Origin: Sclerotinia nivalis
Lineage: Eukaryota > Ascomycota > Leotiomycetes > Helotiales > Sclerotiniaceae
Assembly: GCA_029531795.1 (NCBI GenBank)
Contig: JAPEIS010000004.1
Location: 1,736,001-1,800,000 of the forward strand
Length of the DNA stretch: 64,000 nucleotides
Direction: 5' to 3'
Positions 12,832 to 22,967 of the stretch are shown here, piece after piece; the stretch's first letter is position 1, and every line of letters starts with the position of its first letter. The position numbers were made by a program, and so were the translations under genes. Under the pieces are notes generated by a model. The model was not told the origin of the DNA. It saw only the letters and a list, made by a program, of their open reading frames with translations, and did no database searches.

Positions 12832-14129
12832 TCAAACTATATGCGCAGCATCACCATTATAATGACCCGCACCTGTTCCTACAGGTTTACGTCCAATACC
12901 TGTGGTTGTGGTACCAGCTCCATGCGAGTACTCCTTATTTCCGATATCACCGCCTTGGACCATCCCCTCATTCATACCATTATGATGACCATGACCATGA
13001 CTATGACCATATCTATGACCATATCCATGATTATAACCACCAAAACCACTCGCACCATAGCCCTCACTTCCCCATCCCACCTGTCTGGTAAAAGTTGCAT
13101 TCTCAAGCTCCGCACCGGCACCGGTACCCGGGAATGGAGTCGCGCGGTTCAATGGAATGTGATTAGTTCTCCAATCCCAAATCGATGCATATACCATTCT
13201 ATAAGCGGAAAATGCCATGACGGTTCCGATAATAGCTCCAGCGAGACAATCATACCAATTGTGATATTCGTCAATGGTAAGTGCACCTGCGATAAGTGTA
13301 GCGCCGAGGATAGGTGCGTATGTTACGATGAGTTTCCACATAGCTGGATGATAGTTTGACCAGACTTTAAGCTTGGCATTAAGATACAAGGATAAGAAAA
13401 CGAAGCCGGCAAATGCAGCAGTGGAGTGACCAGATGGGAAAGATTCAAGAGAATCGTCAATTTCATCTTCATCACCTGTACAGATTGTTCGATCGTACAT
13501 GATGTAGTTGAGACCATTTCCGGTTTCTTGCTGTGTAGTAACTGGAATGTTTGGCTTGCAGACGGTGAGGAAATGAGGACGAAGACCACCTATGAGCCAT
13601 TTGAGGAACACTTGAAAGACGGCGGCGGTGATGAGAGAGTAGAGGAGACCGATTACAGCATTATTCATATCCCAGAAAGAACGGACACGGATTTGGACAA
13701 TGAGGAAGGCGGCGATGGGGACAAGAGAGGCAAGAAGTGCAGCTTCCCAAATAGGAACGATCTCGTTGCGAAGAGGCTGGTGAATGTATGTTAGAACACG
13801 TTCGCACTTTTTAATTAGAAGGTAATTGGAATGAACGGTATACTCACATATGCGAATTGTGGATAAACAATCTCTCCATCCTGAAAATAGACTGGGAAAG
13901 ATCTAGAAGGAGCTGGATGAGCTTCATAAACACCAAGTCCAACAGCACCCATAGCAGCCATAGTAAGAATATCGAGCCAAGTAACTTTAAGCCATTGACC
14001 GAAACTTGGACGTTTGCTCATGGGTAGAACCATTGGTCCTTTACCATGATGTCTCGTATCATGAGTAGCTACGTTGGCTCCAGGTCCAGTAGTAGCAGGC
14101 GCCTGCTGTTTGCGTGAGAACATGCCCAT
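12832..14129 (-). CDS. PAP2-family membrane lipid phosphatase (Dpp1-like)
   Basis: PAP2 enzymes dephosphorylate phosphatidate, diacylglycerol pyrophosphate or related lipids in vacuolar or ER membranes. Exon 1 is 13848-14129 and exon 2 is 12832-13776, with a 71-bp intron, giving 408 residues. Several hydrophobic helices carry the PAP2 motifs. Motif 1 is KWLIGGLRP (residues 153-161, fits Kx6RP). Motif 2 is PSGHS (208-212). Motif 3 has the His and Asp in DEYHNWYD (266 and 270), but the canonical Ser-Arg pair is replaced by Ala-Leu (about 259-260). The C-terminus is cytosol-like and rich in Gly, His and Tyr (GHRYGHSHGHGHHNG). Family is clear; substrate is not, and the altered motif 3 leaves activity open. 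Confidence 0.88.
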
Positions 14130-14334
14130 CCTGAATCAGGTACCTCGTAAATAGGTATAGGATGGGAATTTGATATGTGACTGAAGCAATAAACGGAGAG
14201 ATGAGGAGGAGAAAGTGCCTCAGCAACTTGAAAAGCGACGAATACTCTGGTGGATGAAAAGGGAATTTGAATGAGGATATCACAAGAACTCCAGGACTTT
14301 TTAGTAGAGGAGGGTCAAACTTTAATACCTTTTC

Positions 14335-14410
14335 CCTTGACTTACTTTGGTGAAACTGTTCTAGATTTCACGCCTTGACTTACTTTGGTGAAACTGTTCT
14401 AGATTTCACG
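14335..14410. repeat. 38-bp perfect tandem duplication
   Basis: A 38-bp unit beginning CCTTGACTTACTTTGG occurs twice head to tail with no visible mismatch, and a third partial copy starts at 14411 (CCTTGA). It sits about 210 bp upstream of the PAP2 start codon. Identity of the copies implies a recent event. Confidence 0.85.
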
Positions 14411-14585
14411 CCTTGATTTTTCATGATATCAATAAAGGGATAGCCACGAATCCCACTCACCCAATCCACGAATTATCCAGTGTTTACAAAAATGTAAGTT
14501 GCACCGGCAGTTACCAGAATGGGCCCCTAGCTTTCTCTCACCAAGTGGGAATAAACATGATTGGTTAATTTAATTGAACGGATGA

Positions 14586-14593
14586 TGACGTCA
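14586..14593. promoter_or_regulatory. Palindromic CRE/ATF-type site TGACGTCA
   Basis: A perfect TGACGTCA palindrome lies about 460 bp upstream of the PAP2 start. It is the known target of bZIP ATF/CREB factors, which in fungi act in stress responses. An 8-bp site can occur by chance, so a role is inference. Confidence 0.4.
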
Positions 14594-15200
14594 GCGCATA
14601 ACTAGCCACACATCCCGCAAAAACGACTTCTGGGCGCTCGTCGAAAGCAGGAAATGAATGGTAAGTCTTACATTTGTAAATTCTGCCATATTACATACGC
14701 CAAGATGGTTTAAGGAGGATCCAATTTCCAATTTGCATGTTTTCTTGCCTTTCATCATATTTTAGCTGCTAAAATTTGCGTACGACGACGATAAACTCAC
14801 TTGATCTTTCTCTTGTTTGAGCCCTGGTGTAGTTAATCTTAGCTTCTTGGATGCGACGGGAGCTTGATTGTGTTGGCAAAAGCTTGTCGTGTTTGCACGA
14901 CCCGTTTGAACTTTACATAAACTCATGGCTTGGAAACGCTGTGATCAATTTCCACGTCACTGAAAACATTGAGTCCATCGAGATCTCTCGAAATTTATCG
15001 CAGATTCTTATTTCCAATGTCGTTTCATTCATGATTGAATATTTTTCCACTTCTTCAATTTCTCCGTGGAATGAATCTATATTTATTTAGCCCTCAATAA
15101 ATGCTTTAACTTGATATCTTACTGCGCTAAAATCTGCAACATCGCGAGAGGAAATAATATGCATAAGCACATCGCACGCGTTCTAAAGACATATTTCGCT

Positions 15201-17184
15201 TTAAGATAATCCGGCAACATCCCAAACCTTCAAAGAAGCATCTCCACCAACGGAAGCGACCTTCTTTCCACCATCAATCCAACTAACACCAGTAACACCG
15301 TCCTTATGCGCATTGGGAGCTTTGACTCTCTTTCCTGGTGAGGCAAGACTCCAAACGAAGATGTTGGTATCGAGACTACCACTCGCGGCGTGGGTTCCGG
15401 TTTGATTCCAATCTGCGGAGAAACATTAGTTATGCGGCTTGGGAAATCGAAAAGGCGTCAAGGGCATTTCAGCTTTGGGCAAGACATCCCAAAAGGAAAG
15501 AAACAAAACTTACCAATGCTGGTTATTCTTGCCGTATGACCACCCCATCTATCCGTCTTAATTTCCCAACTTGTTGTATCATAAACATGAATTTTTCCTG
15601 ACGAGTTTCCTGCTGCAAGAAAATCTCCACTAGGCGAGAATTTCAATGCGGAGATTTGGGCTAGAGATTTTGTAAGTTTTGTTTTGGGAGATAAATTGTT
15701 TCCATCAACCGTGTAGATGTGTACAACATTGCCATCATCTCCTACCGCTACACTGTTCCCGTTTGCTGTAATAGATGTTGGAGTAAAGTCCTTGGTTGCC
15801 ACTGTATTTACCAGGCTACCTTGAGAGAAGATATCGATACCGTTGGTGGTAGCAACATATAATCTATCCTCACCCCCAGCTGCTACTCCTTTTGGCTGTC
15901 CGTTCAGTTTAGCTGCCTCACCGATGAAAGTGTTTCCTGGGACATCGATAGTTCGTAAAGTATCATCCCAGGCAACACTATAGGATTTATCTCCAGCGCT
16001 AGCCCAGCTCGATACTTGATTGGTATGCGAAGAGCCTTCGGTAGCAGAGCCGATACCAGTACCGACATCCCAAGAACAGACTCGACCATCAAAACTACCT
16101 GTCCATAATGTTTGACCCTTCTCCGTGTGGCTTGAGCCAATAGCCGTAATAGCTTTACCGTGTCCTTGGACAATTTTTGTTGGTCTATCCGTTCCTTCAG
16201 CCAGATAGTTTAGATCTCCAGCTAAATTCAAACTGATAATCATTCCATCACTGCGTGAAGGCCATACGACACCAACCTGGTGATCTGGAATGCTAACATT
16301 TCCTTCTCCACCGAATCTCCAAGTTTGAACCACCTTACCAGCTTCGACATCCCATAATTTGACTGTTTGATCAGCGCTCGCTGTGACTAGTCTCTTTGAG
16401 TCTTTCGCCCACGAGACACTGAATATGCTCCCCTTATGTTCTCCCTCTCCAAAGTTTGCTTTGGCATCACCAGTCTTTCCGTCATATAATTGAATTCTGC
16501 GATCCGCTCCAACACTTACGAGGTGGTTTCCGTCCGGCGAAAATCCTACTCCATAAATGTAACCTTTATGAAGCTCTCCTAGCTTAGCATTGAATTTAAA
16601 AGGTGCCCCGTGAAGGAACACCATGCTACTATCATCGGAACCAGTAGCAGCTCTGAGGGGTCTTTGCTGGCGAATTGCAACCGAATTGATAACCGCAGTA
16701 TGCCCAACAATTTCTCCTACGGTATTTCCACTATCTGCAGTTATGCAAGCCCCATATCGCTCTCGTCCATCTCCTACCGCAATTATACGTTGAGAATCCC
16801 CATCCCATGCAATATCATTAATTCTGCCATTTATAATATGATAATCTCCCTTGGTGTTAACACCCTCTATAGAGTCCCAGACTTTAACAGTTCCAGAGAC
16901 ATCACCACTGGCTATATAGTAACCGGAAGGAGAAAATCGAGCAACGGTAGTTTGGGTTGTGTGAGATGTGTACTGTTTACTTAACGAAGGATCATCGATA
17001 TTACGAACGAAGACAGATTTGCCAGACTATATACAAAAAGTCAGCAGCTGCACATTGTAAACTCTAAATCTATACGCACGGCATAAGCAATACGCTCCCC
17101 CTTTGGATCACAACTGAGCTGTGAGGGACGACCACGTTGAGTGTCTGGGGAAGCAGCAAGGATCTTGTCAATAACGATAGACAT
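15201..17184 (-). CDS. AIP1: WD40 actin-interacting protein 1 (Aip1)
   Basis: Aip1 works with cofilin to disassemble actin filaments in cortical patches. Three exons join in phase: 17080-17184, 15514-17026 and 15201-15412, with introns of 53 and 101 bp, giving 609 residues, the normal length for the family. The start MSIVIDKILAASPDTQRG followed by SCDPKGERIAYA is typical. WD-type blades can be seen throughout (GTVKVWD, RIQLYDG, QTVKLWDVEAG, RVCSWDVG, KIHVYD, SLKVWDVAG), enough for the two seven-bladed propellers known in Aip1. The last exon supplies SGSLDTNIFVWSLASPGK and the stop. The gene is divergent from the BTB gene that starts 508 bp away. Confidence 0.93.
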
Positions 17185-17692
17185 ATTTCCTCGAGTCAAG
17201 TCAATACCAAGAATTGAAAAATTCGGGAGCTGTGAAAAGTGCTTTAAGAATCAACGTAGTTCACAAAGGAGGTTCTGGTTTATTTACTATTAATGACTTC
17301 GAGAATCTTTGGGGGGGGGGGGGGGGGGGAGACCACGATGAAACAAGGCTGCGGAGCAGAAATTAGTGGGGTTGGCCTTGCCATTTTAGCTAAATTTCAG
17401 CCACAATTAAATCTGGTATGCGTCAGCCTTACAAGTCTTATAGGTTCGTTCCTCTGGAGATCAATGACTTGTCAAATATCAGGCAACAAGGAAAGATACA
17501 TCTATAAAATGATCATGCTTTTCAATATCTCATCACAGATGGATATTTATCTCACATTACTGAGCCTATTGCGAAATATTCATTTTGGTAATTCAATATC
17601 ATTTCCAATCTCCAAACCCATTGGGATGAACTTCTCAAATTAACATACGAGAACAGCAACTAAGACTTAACATCAAAAAGTGACTCAGCAAG
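17185..17692. promoter_or_regulatory. Bidirectional promoter region between AIP1 and BTB gene 1
   Basis: The head-to-head spacing is 508 bp. The region contains an uninterrupted run of 19 G at 17311-17329. The frames within it look like chance. Confidence 0.5.
17311..17329 (+). repeat. G19 homopolymer
   Basis: Nineteen consecutive G bases follow TTT and precede AGACC. Such runs can form G-quadruplexes and are prone to length change; the exact count may also suffer from sequencing error. Confidence 0.85.
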
Positions 17693-18910
17693 ATGGTTGT
17701 TACATATGATCCCGATGGAGATTTAGTCCTAGTCCTCACACAAGAAGCAGAGTTGGAAGACACAGATGAAGGAGAAACTTCGGGAGAATCAAGAGAACCA
17801 GAACCAGAACCACGAGACTACCTGGAGAAGAATGTTCTCACGAATGAAGCTACGGCCGTCAGGGAAGAAGTACATATGTTAGTCTCATCCAAACACATGA
17901 GCCTCGCTTCTCCTGTATTCAAAGCCATGCTTCAAGGCAACAATTTCAAAGAAGGTCGAGAACTAGCTTCTACTGGTAAGGTTGAAATTTCCCTTCCTGA
18001 TGACGACCCTGATGCTTTTGCTATCTTGATGTGTATTATTCATGGTCGGACAAGGAGTGTTCCTCGTGAAATCGATTTAGATCTCCTATCGAGGATTTCT
18101 ACTCTGGTTGATAAGTATCAATTACATGAGGTGGTTGAAATTATGTCTGATAGATGGATATCCCAGCTTGAATTTGAATTGCCGGAGGAATTTACAAATG
18201 ATTTACTCCCATGGCTTAGCATTTCTTGGGTATTTGAAAAACCAAGTATCTTCAAGGAGATTACTCGGATTGCAGAACGACAAAGTAAGGGTAGGATTGG
18301 TGAAGATAGAGATGACATTCCGATTCCAGATCGAGTTCTTGGTAAGAAAGTTCCCGTCTCTTCAAGTGTCAAGCACATGACTAACACTAGTGAAGATGCA
18401 ATCCAAGAACGAAGATTAACCGCGATAACCGACGCCTACTCCATAGTCGAAACTATATTGCATACTGGCAAACACCACTGCAGCGCGCCCCGCAAATCTT
18501 CATTTGAATGCAGTGGCATGGTACTGGGAACCCTTCTCCAAAGTTCCACAAAATTAAGCATATTCCCCGTACTAGATCTTACAAATACAGATCTCACATT
18601 CAATCATGTAGTCAACCAAATTCGAAAAGTTGTAGTTGTCGCTCTTTGTGACAGCTTATCGCCATTCAAGGGTTTTGAGTATCATCATTGGTCTACGCAT
18701 GGTGTCAAACAGGCTATTGATACTGAACTGGCGAATCTTGAAAAGAGATTGTGTGGATTGGAGATAGAGGATTTTAAGAAGGGAAAGAGAGCACAGGCGA
18801 AGCTTAAGCTACCGGCCAGGGCGAAAACGAAATCGAATAATTTGGATATGACACAGTTGTTGTCTCTTATGCCTTCTGGAGACAATGATTTTCCCGAAGT
18901 AGGCTTCTAG
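17693..18910 (+). CDS. BTB/POZ-domain protein (paralog 1)
   Basis: A single-exon frame of 405 residues. The BTB/POZ fold covers roughly residues 55-145: it starts at VHMLVSSKHMSLASPVFKAML, continues through KVEISLPDDDPDAFAILMCIIHG and ends near LVDKYQLHEVVE. This is the fungal BTB type commonly found in large expanded families of unknown function; some BTB proteins are adaptors for cullin-3 ubiquitin ligases. The N-terminus is acidic (EDTDEGETSGES, EPEPEP) and the C-terminus is basic (FKKGKRAQAKLKLPARAK). The next gene downstream is a clear paralog in the same orientation, so this is a tandem duplicate pair. No specific function can be given. Confidence 0.85.
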   Translation: MVVTYDPDGDLVLVLTQEAELEDTDEGETSGESREPEPEPRDYLEKNVLTNEATAVREEVHMLVSSKHMSLASPVFKAMLQGNNFKEGRELASTGKVEISLPDDDPDAFAILMCIIHGRTRSVPREIDLDLLSRISTLVDKYQLHEVVEIMSDRWISQLEFELPEEFTNDLLPWLSISWVFEKPSIFKEITRIAERQSKGRIGEDRDDIPIPDRVLGKKVPVSSSVKHMTNTSEDAIQERRLTAITDAYSIVETILHTGKHHCSAPRKSSFECSGMVLGTLLQSSTKLSIFPVLDLTNTDLTFNHVVNQIRKVVVVALCDSLSPFKGFEYHHWSTHGVKQAIDTELANLEKRLCGLEIEDFKKGKRAQAKLKLPARAKTKSNNLDMTQLLSLMPSGDNDFPEVGF

Positions 18911-19245
18911 GTAGCAAATAAATTCCTTATACGATAATGATCCACCTATACATTACTACTGCTATCCTTTCACATTGACTCTCATTCTTTCATACCTATC
19001 CTAATAAGACCTCGAACACTCAGCTAGCAACGCCAAGTGAATCTCTTCTACCAAATAGGCTAACTATCTAAAAGCAACACTTGCGTTATTTCTCAACTTT
19101 AGACCCAATTTTCTCTTCTATCACCTACAATCGCCCAACTATCAATACCATATTACTTTTTATCTCAACTCCAATCTTCTTCAAGCACTGCAGTCCCTCC
19201 GCCGTTCCTTTCAATTATCTACCTACGACCTTCAATACCAACGCA

Positions 19246-21350
19246 ATGGTATCTAAGGATCCCGGCGCTCCAGAGAAACTCATCTTCGATTCCAAAGGTG
19301 ATGTTCTCCTTATCTTCTCTCGACGTCCCGAGGACAAAGATGAAGGCAAAGACGCACTCGGAAAACCCGCATCGTTGAAGAGGAAAGCGTAAGTGCCCCC
19401 TCAAACACTTTTTAAACGATTCAAAGCTGACTTTGATGTTAGGCCTAATGATGCTCCTGAGACCGTTACTATGCTGGTATCTTCGAAGCATATGACTCTT
19501 GCATCGCCTGTCTTTGAAGCAATGCTTAGCGGTGGCAGATTTAAAGAAGGAGTCGAATTGCTCGCTAAGGGCAAAGCTGAAATCGAGCTGCCTGATAACA
19601 ACCCCGATGCCTTTTCGATAATTGCCCAGATCATCCATGGACGGAACCAGACCGTGCCGCAGCAAGTATCCTTCAAGATACTTCTTGAATTGGCAATCCT
19701 TACAGAGAAGTACCAGACACATGAGATTATAGGTTGCATTTCAGACTACTGGGTCCGTAACCTCTTTGGAGCCACTACTGTTGGCCTCAAAAGACCAGTC
19801 TTCAGAAATGAAATGATATCATACCTTTTCATATCCCTGGTGTTCGGTCATGATGCAAATTTTGAACAACACACAAGACTGGCAATCTTATATAGCGACG
19901 AGACCTTCGGTAGTGATCTGAATAATCGCTTTTATATCCCATCATCACTCATAGGTTGATTGATTGATTGATTTAATTAACGTCCACACTGAGTCAAAGA
20001 CTATCTAGGACGATTAAAAGCTCAATCGAACTCTTAACAAATAGCTATAAGAAGTGCTATCTAAATAGCATACAGATTTGTATATATTTTTGATAAAGGA
20101 AATGAAAACTAATACTGAAGAGCAAAGCCCGACCTCTATACAGCATCGCATATAAAAATAAAAATACCAATCAAAACATTACACTCATAATTTTCCAAAT
20201 CCGATCCCTCTATCAATCAAATCCAAACAACCTTCCTTTACATCAACTCTTTATCCTATTCGTAACTTCCCAACGATCATACCTTGCCTAATATCGACTT
20301 CATAGAACTTTCCAAACCATAAGAATATTAACTCTACAAGATGCCCCAATCCTATATATAATATATCCTCCACCGAATTCTATAACAGATACATCATTAA
20401 CTCGGATCGTTCCACACAACTCCTCCAAGTATATGAATTGTTGTTGTTTTGATTCGAATCGAAAAAAATAAAACCTGAACCTTAAAACCGAATTTGATAA
20501 ATCACACCCGATGCCCCAAAAGGATCTTGGAGATGATTTTGTAGTATATTATTGTAGATGATAATATTATCCTTTATTTCGTAATAAAAGTAATATTATA
20601 AAAAGCACAATCCGATAATACAACTATCAAAAAACCAAAATCTAGCTTTTGCCATCAACCAACTCGGAGACAAAAAACATCGCGATCGGATGCCTCTTCC
20701 TCTTCCAATCACCACGATTCTATCAAATAACTCAAACTTAGCTCTGCAGACTCTAATAATTAAATAAAAAAGCTGGAGGTTCGTAGAGGACACCGCGTAC
20801 AGGTGTTGAGTCTTGTCCTCCATCACTCATAGGTATGGTTAGCAAATCATCAAACCTATCTCATACTAATCGAATTCTAGAAGCCATAAAACTCAAACGT
20901 ACAGAAGCCTTTACCAGTGTATTCGCCGCTCTTAAAAGCTTTTCACAGCGAGGAATTGAGCCTAAATCATATTGCATGGATCCCTTTGACATCTGTGACC
21001 TCATAACTACCGGATCTTTCCTGAAGAGCGCTTCACTCAATGGTTACTGGCCAATTCCCGAAACACCATACATCGGCATGACACTAGAAGCCCTCTTTCA
21101 AAAAGTCTCTAAAATCAAAGCTAGAGGTTGGTGCGACACAACCGCTGAAGATCACCTGGATTACACCGCTGAACTTCCTGATCCTGATTGCATCAACCGA
21201 GAAATGTTCGTTAAGATGAAAGAGGTTCAAATCAAGGGGATTAAAGAGAGCATCGTTGGTTTGGAAATCGAGCAGTTTCAGCATAAACTGAAGGAAAAGA
21301 AAATATCTTTACCGATCTCTCAAGAACACTCTGCTATTAGCCTTGAGTGA
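19246..21350 (+). CDS. BTB/POZ-domain protein (paralog 2), split by an insertion
   Basis: Exon 1 is 19246-19388, then a 54-bp intron (GTAAGT, branch-like GCTGAC, TAG), then exon 2 from 19443. The BTB core (TMLVSSKHMTLASPVFEAML, ELPDNNPDAFSIIAQIIHG) matches paralog 1. The frame stops at 19957-19959, just inside an 864-bp insertion (19957-20820). Beyond it the frame 20833-21350 resumes with sequence that aligns to the C-terminal half of paralog 1, including VGLEIEQFQHKLKEKK. A 14-bp direct repeat (19943-19956, 20821-20834) flanks the insertion. If 19955-20832 were removed as an intron, the frame joins exactly and gives 390 residues, close to the 405 of paralog 1. Without splicing the product is a truncated BTB protein. 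Confidence 0.75.
19943..20834. repeat. 14-bp direct repeats flanking the insertion
   Basis: CATCACTCATAGGT occurs at 19943-19956 and again at 20821-20834. The flanking bases differ (T versus C before, T versus A after), so the duplication is exactly 14 bp. Confidence 0.92.
19957..20820 (-). mobile_element. 864-bp insertion with 14-bp target-site duplication, possibly a non-LTR or introner-like element
   Basis: The segment interrupts the second BTB gene and is bounded by perfect 14-bp direct repeats CATCACTCATAGGT, the mark of a transposition-type insertion. I see no terminal inverted repeats. Its left end is a (TTGA)n-like run, which on the minus strand is a simple-repeat tail of the kind found at the 3' end of LINEs and SINEs; 14-bp duplications also fit that class. 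Its right end holds a hairpin, GAGGACA pairing with TGTCCTC about 20 bases apart. It has no long coding frame (best 76 codons). Because the duplicated site contains AGGT, the copy borders supply GT at the left and AG at the right. Strand is a guess from the tail. Confidence 0.65.
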
Positions 21351-21776
21351 GGACTTGATATCTGGATCGGATAACAATTTGCATTATGGGATTTTACGGC
21401 GCCAGGTTACTACACTACACGCACACATCGCATAGTTTTTGAAAGGCTAGAAAGGATAAGGAATCTCAAAATTTTATAGCTATAGTAGAATATTAATAAT
21501 CTAGGATAGGATGAGAGAGAATAGGATAATAAAACTTCTTATGATTTTCATATTATGTTATATATTTCATTCAATACCATTGGATATCATCCAATATTTG
21601 GTAATCAGATGATATCTACTATATTCTCCTATCAAAATGAGGAGAAATATGGGGTTTTCAAAGGCTAGGCAGGATGAGGATAAACACCAAATCGAGCCTT
21701 CGTGATGGCCTCAGGATAGGATGGGAGAGGAGGAGGATGGGAGGTTTTAAACGCTGGCGTTGTTGACTTCCCATTC

Positions 21777-22262
21777 TTCAATCATGAATCATAAACCACT
21801 TTGGAGAGTCACTCTGGGATTCATTGATGGCGACATAATACGATTATCGGAACTTGACGTCCCATTATTCAATCATGAATCATAAATCACTTTGGAGAAT
21901 CATTTTGGGATTCATTGATAACGATATAATATAATTATCGAAGTTTGATATCTTATTATTCAATTATAAATCATAAACCACTTTGGAAAATCATTCTGGG
22001 ATTCATTGATAACGATATAATACAATTGTTGGAGCTTGATGTTTCATTATTCAATCATGAATCATAAACCACTTTGGAGAGTCACTCTGGGATTCATTGA
22101 TGGTGACATAACACGATTGTCGAAGCTTGACGTCCCATTATTCAATTATGAATCATAAACCACTTTGGAAAATCATTTTGGGATTCATTGATGGTGATAT
22201 AACACGATTGTCGGAGCTTGACGTCCCATTATTCAATCATGAATCACAAACCACTTTGGAGA
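21777..22262. repeat. 91-bp satellite array, five copies plus a partial
   Basis: Units start at 21777, 21868, 21959, 22050, 22141 and 22232 (the last partial), all with period 91. Each begins TTCAATCATGAATCATAAA or a variant. Differences between copies are almost only C/T and G/A transitions, for example GAGAGTCACTCTGGG versus GAAAATCATTTTGGG and GACGTCCC versus GATATCTT. Copies 2 and 3 are the most AT-rich. Confidence 0.92.
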
Positions 22263-22284
22263 TTCACTGATGACTTCGAAGTCA

Positions 22285-22360
22285 TGTCAAGCAACATCAA
22301 AACTCTTCAAGCAACATCAAAACTCTTCGAAGTCATGTTAAGCAACATCAAAACTCTTAT
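22285..22360. repeat. Short tandem repeat of about 20 bp
   Basis: The motif AAGCAACATCAAAACTCTT occurs three times within about 70 bp, with CTTCGAAGTCATGT also repeated. It follows the end of the 91-bp array. Confidence 0.75.
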
Positions 22361-22362
22361 AA

Positions 22363-22967
22363 CCTGTCAAAGGTGTGAAAAATGTGCCATAATACACCAC
22401 ACAAGTACTCCGAATGCGCTTTGCAATGCATAGAACACAGAATCTTGTGTTCCCGTCGGTCATTTCGTCCAGGTTTGCCTTTATGCCACGATCACACTAC
22501 TGTCAAAACTAAGATTGTACCTAGAAGTTGTCCTTATCACCAGAGGCAGATTGATACATCGTCGTAAGTTCCCCTAGTATACAGAAGATTATTTAGAGAT
22601 GCTTATTAGGTGAACTACATTATAGGCCGGGGCAACAACCTTCAGATTCCACACATCAAGACGATGGAGTCCCAATATCGAGGGCGCATGATTCTCATGC
22701 ACCACCAATGCAACCTCCCGAACCCGGACGACCATCTTCAACATCATATCAGCCTCCTCGACCACACATGCATACCAACAATCCCAAAGACCGAGCCCGC
22801 GGTGGAATCATCAAGGCCTGTCAACATCCTATCAACCAGCTCAGGGACACTCAAATCAATATCACCGGCCGGCAGCTAACCAACCAGCCCAGAGATACCC
22901 ACATCAGGAGGATGTATGTATAGCTCCGTATGATCCATCTGAATTTAAGTATCTATCTAACGAATAA
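22363..22967 (+). pseudogene. Decayed coding relic, Cys/His-rich start and Gln/Pro-rich end
   Basis: A frame at about 22382-22565 reads CHNTPHKYSECALQC and RSCPYHQRQID and carries many Cys and His, suggesting a zinc-binding segment. A plausible intron (GTAAGTTCCC..ATTATAG, about 22566-22625) joins it to a Pro/Gln-rich frame (MQPPEPGRPSSTSYQPPRPH). That frame is lost near 22790, while a neighbouring frame continues in the same style (STSYQPAQGHSNQYHRPAA) to a stop at 22967. The repeated STSYQP motif in two frames points to a frameshift. An in-frame TGA lies just before the Cys-rich part. I do not recognise the family. Confidence 0.4.

Larger units (their letters stand above)
14130..15200. promoter_or_regulatory. 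Upstream region of the PAP2 gene and 3' flank of AIP1
   Basis: This 1.07-kb stretch is upstream of the PAP2 gene and downstream of AIP1. It contains a perfect 38-bp tandem duplication and a palindromic CRE-type site, listed separately. A small ATG frame with a GTAAGT at 14653-14665 would give only about ten residues after splicing, so I do not call a gene. Confidence 0.5.

Noticed and set aside
14653..14800. ATGAATG followed by GTAAGT, possible tiny spliced gene
   Set aside because: The product would be about ten residues with no known counterpart.
19957..20820. The insertion as a cut-and-paste DNA transposon
   Set aside because: No terminal inverted repeats and no transposase frame were found, and a 14-bp duplication is atypical of common fungal families.
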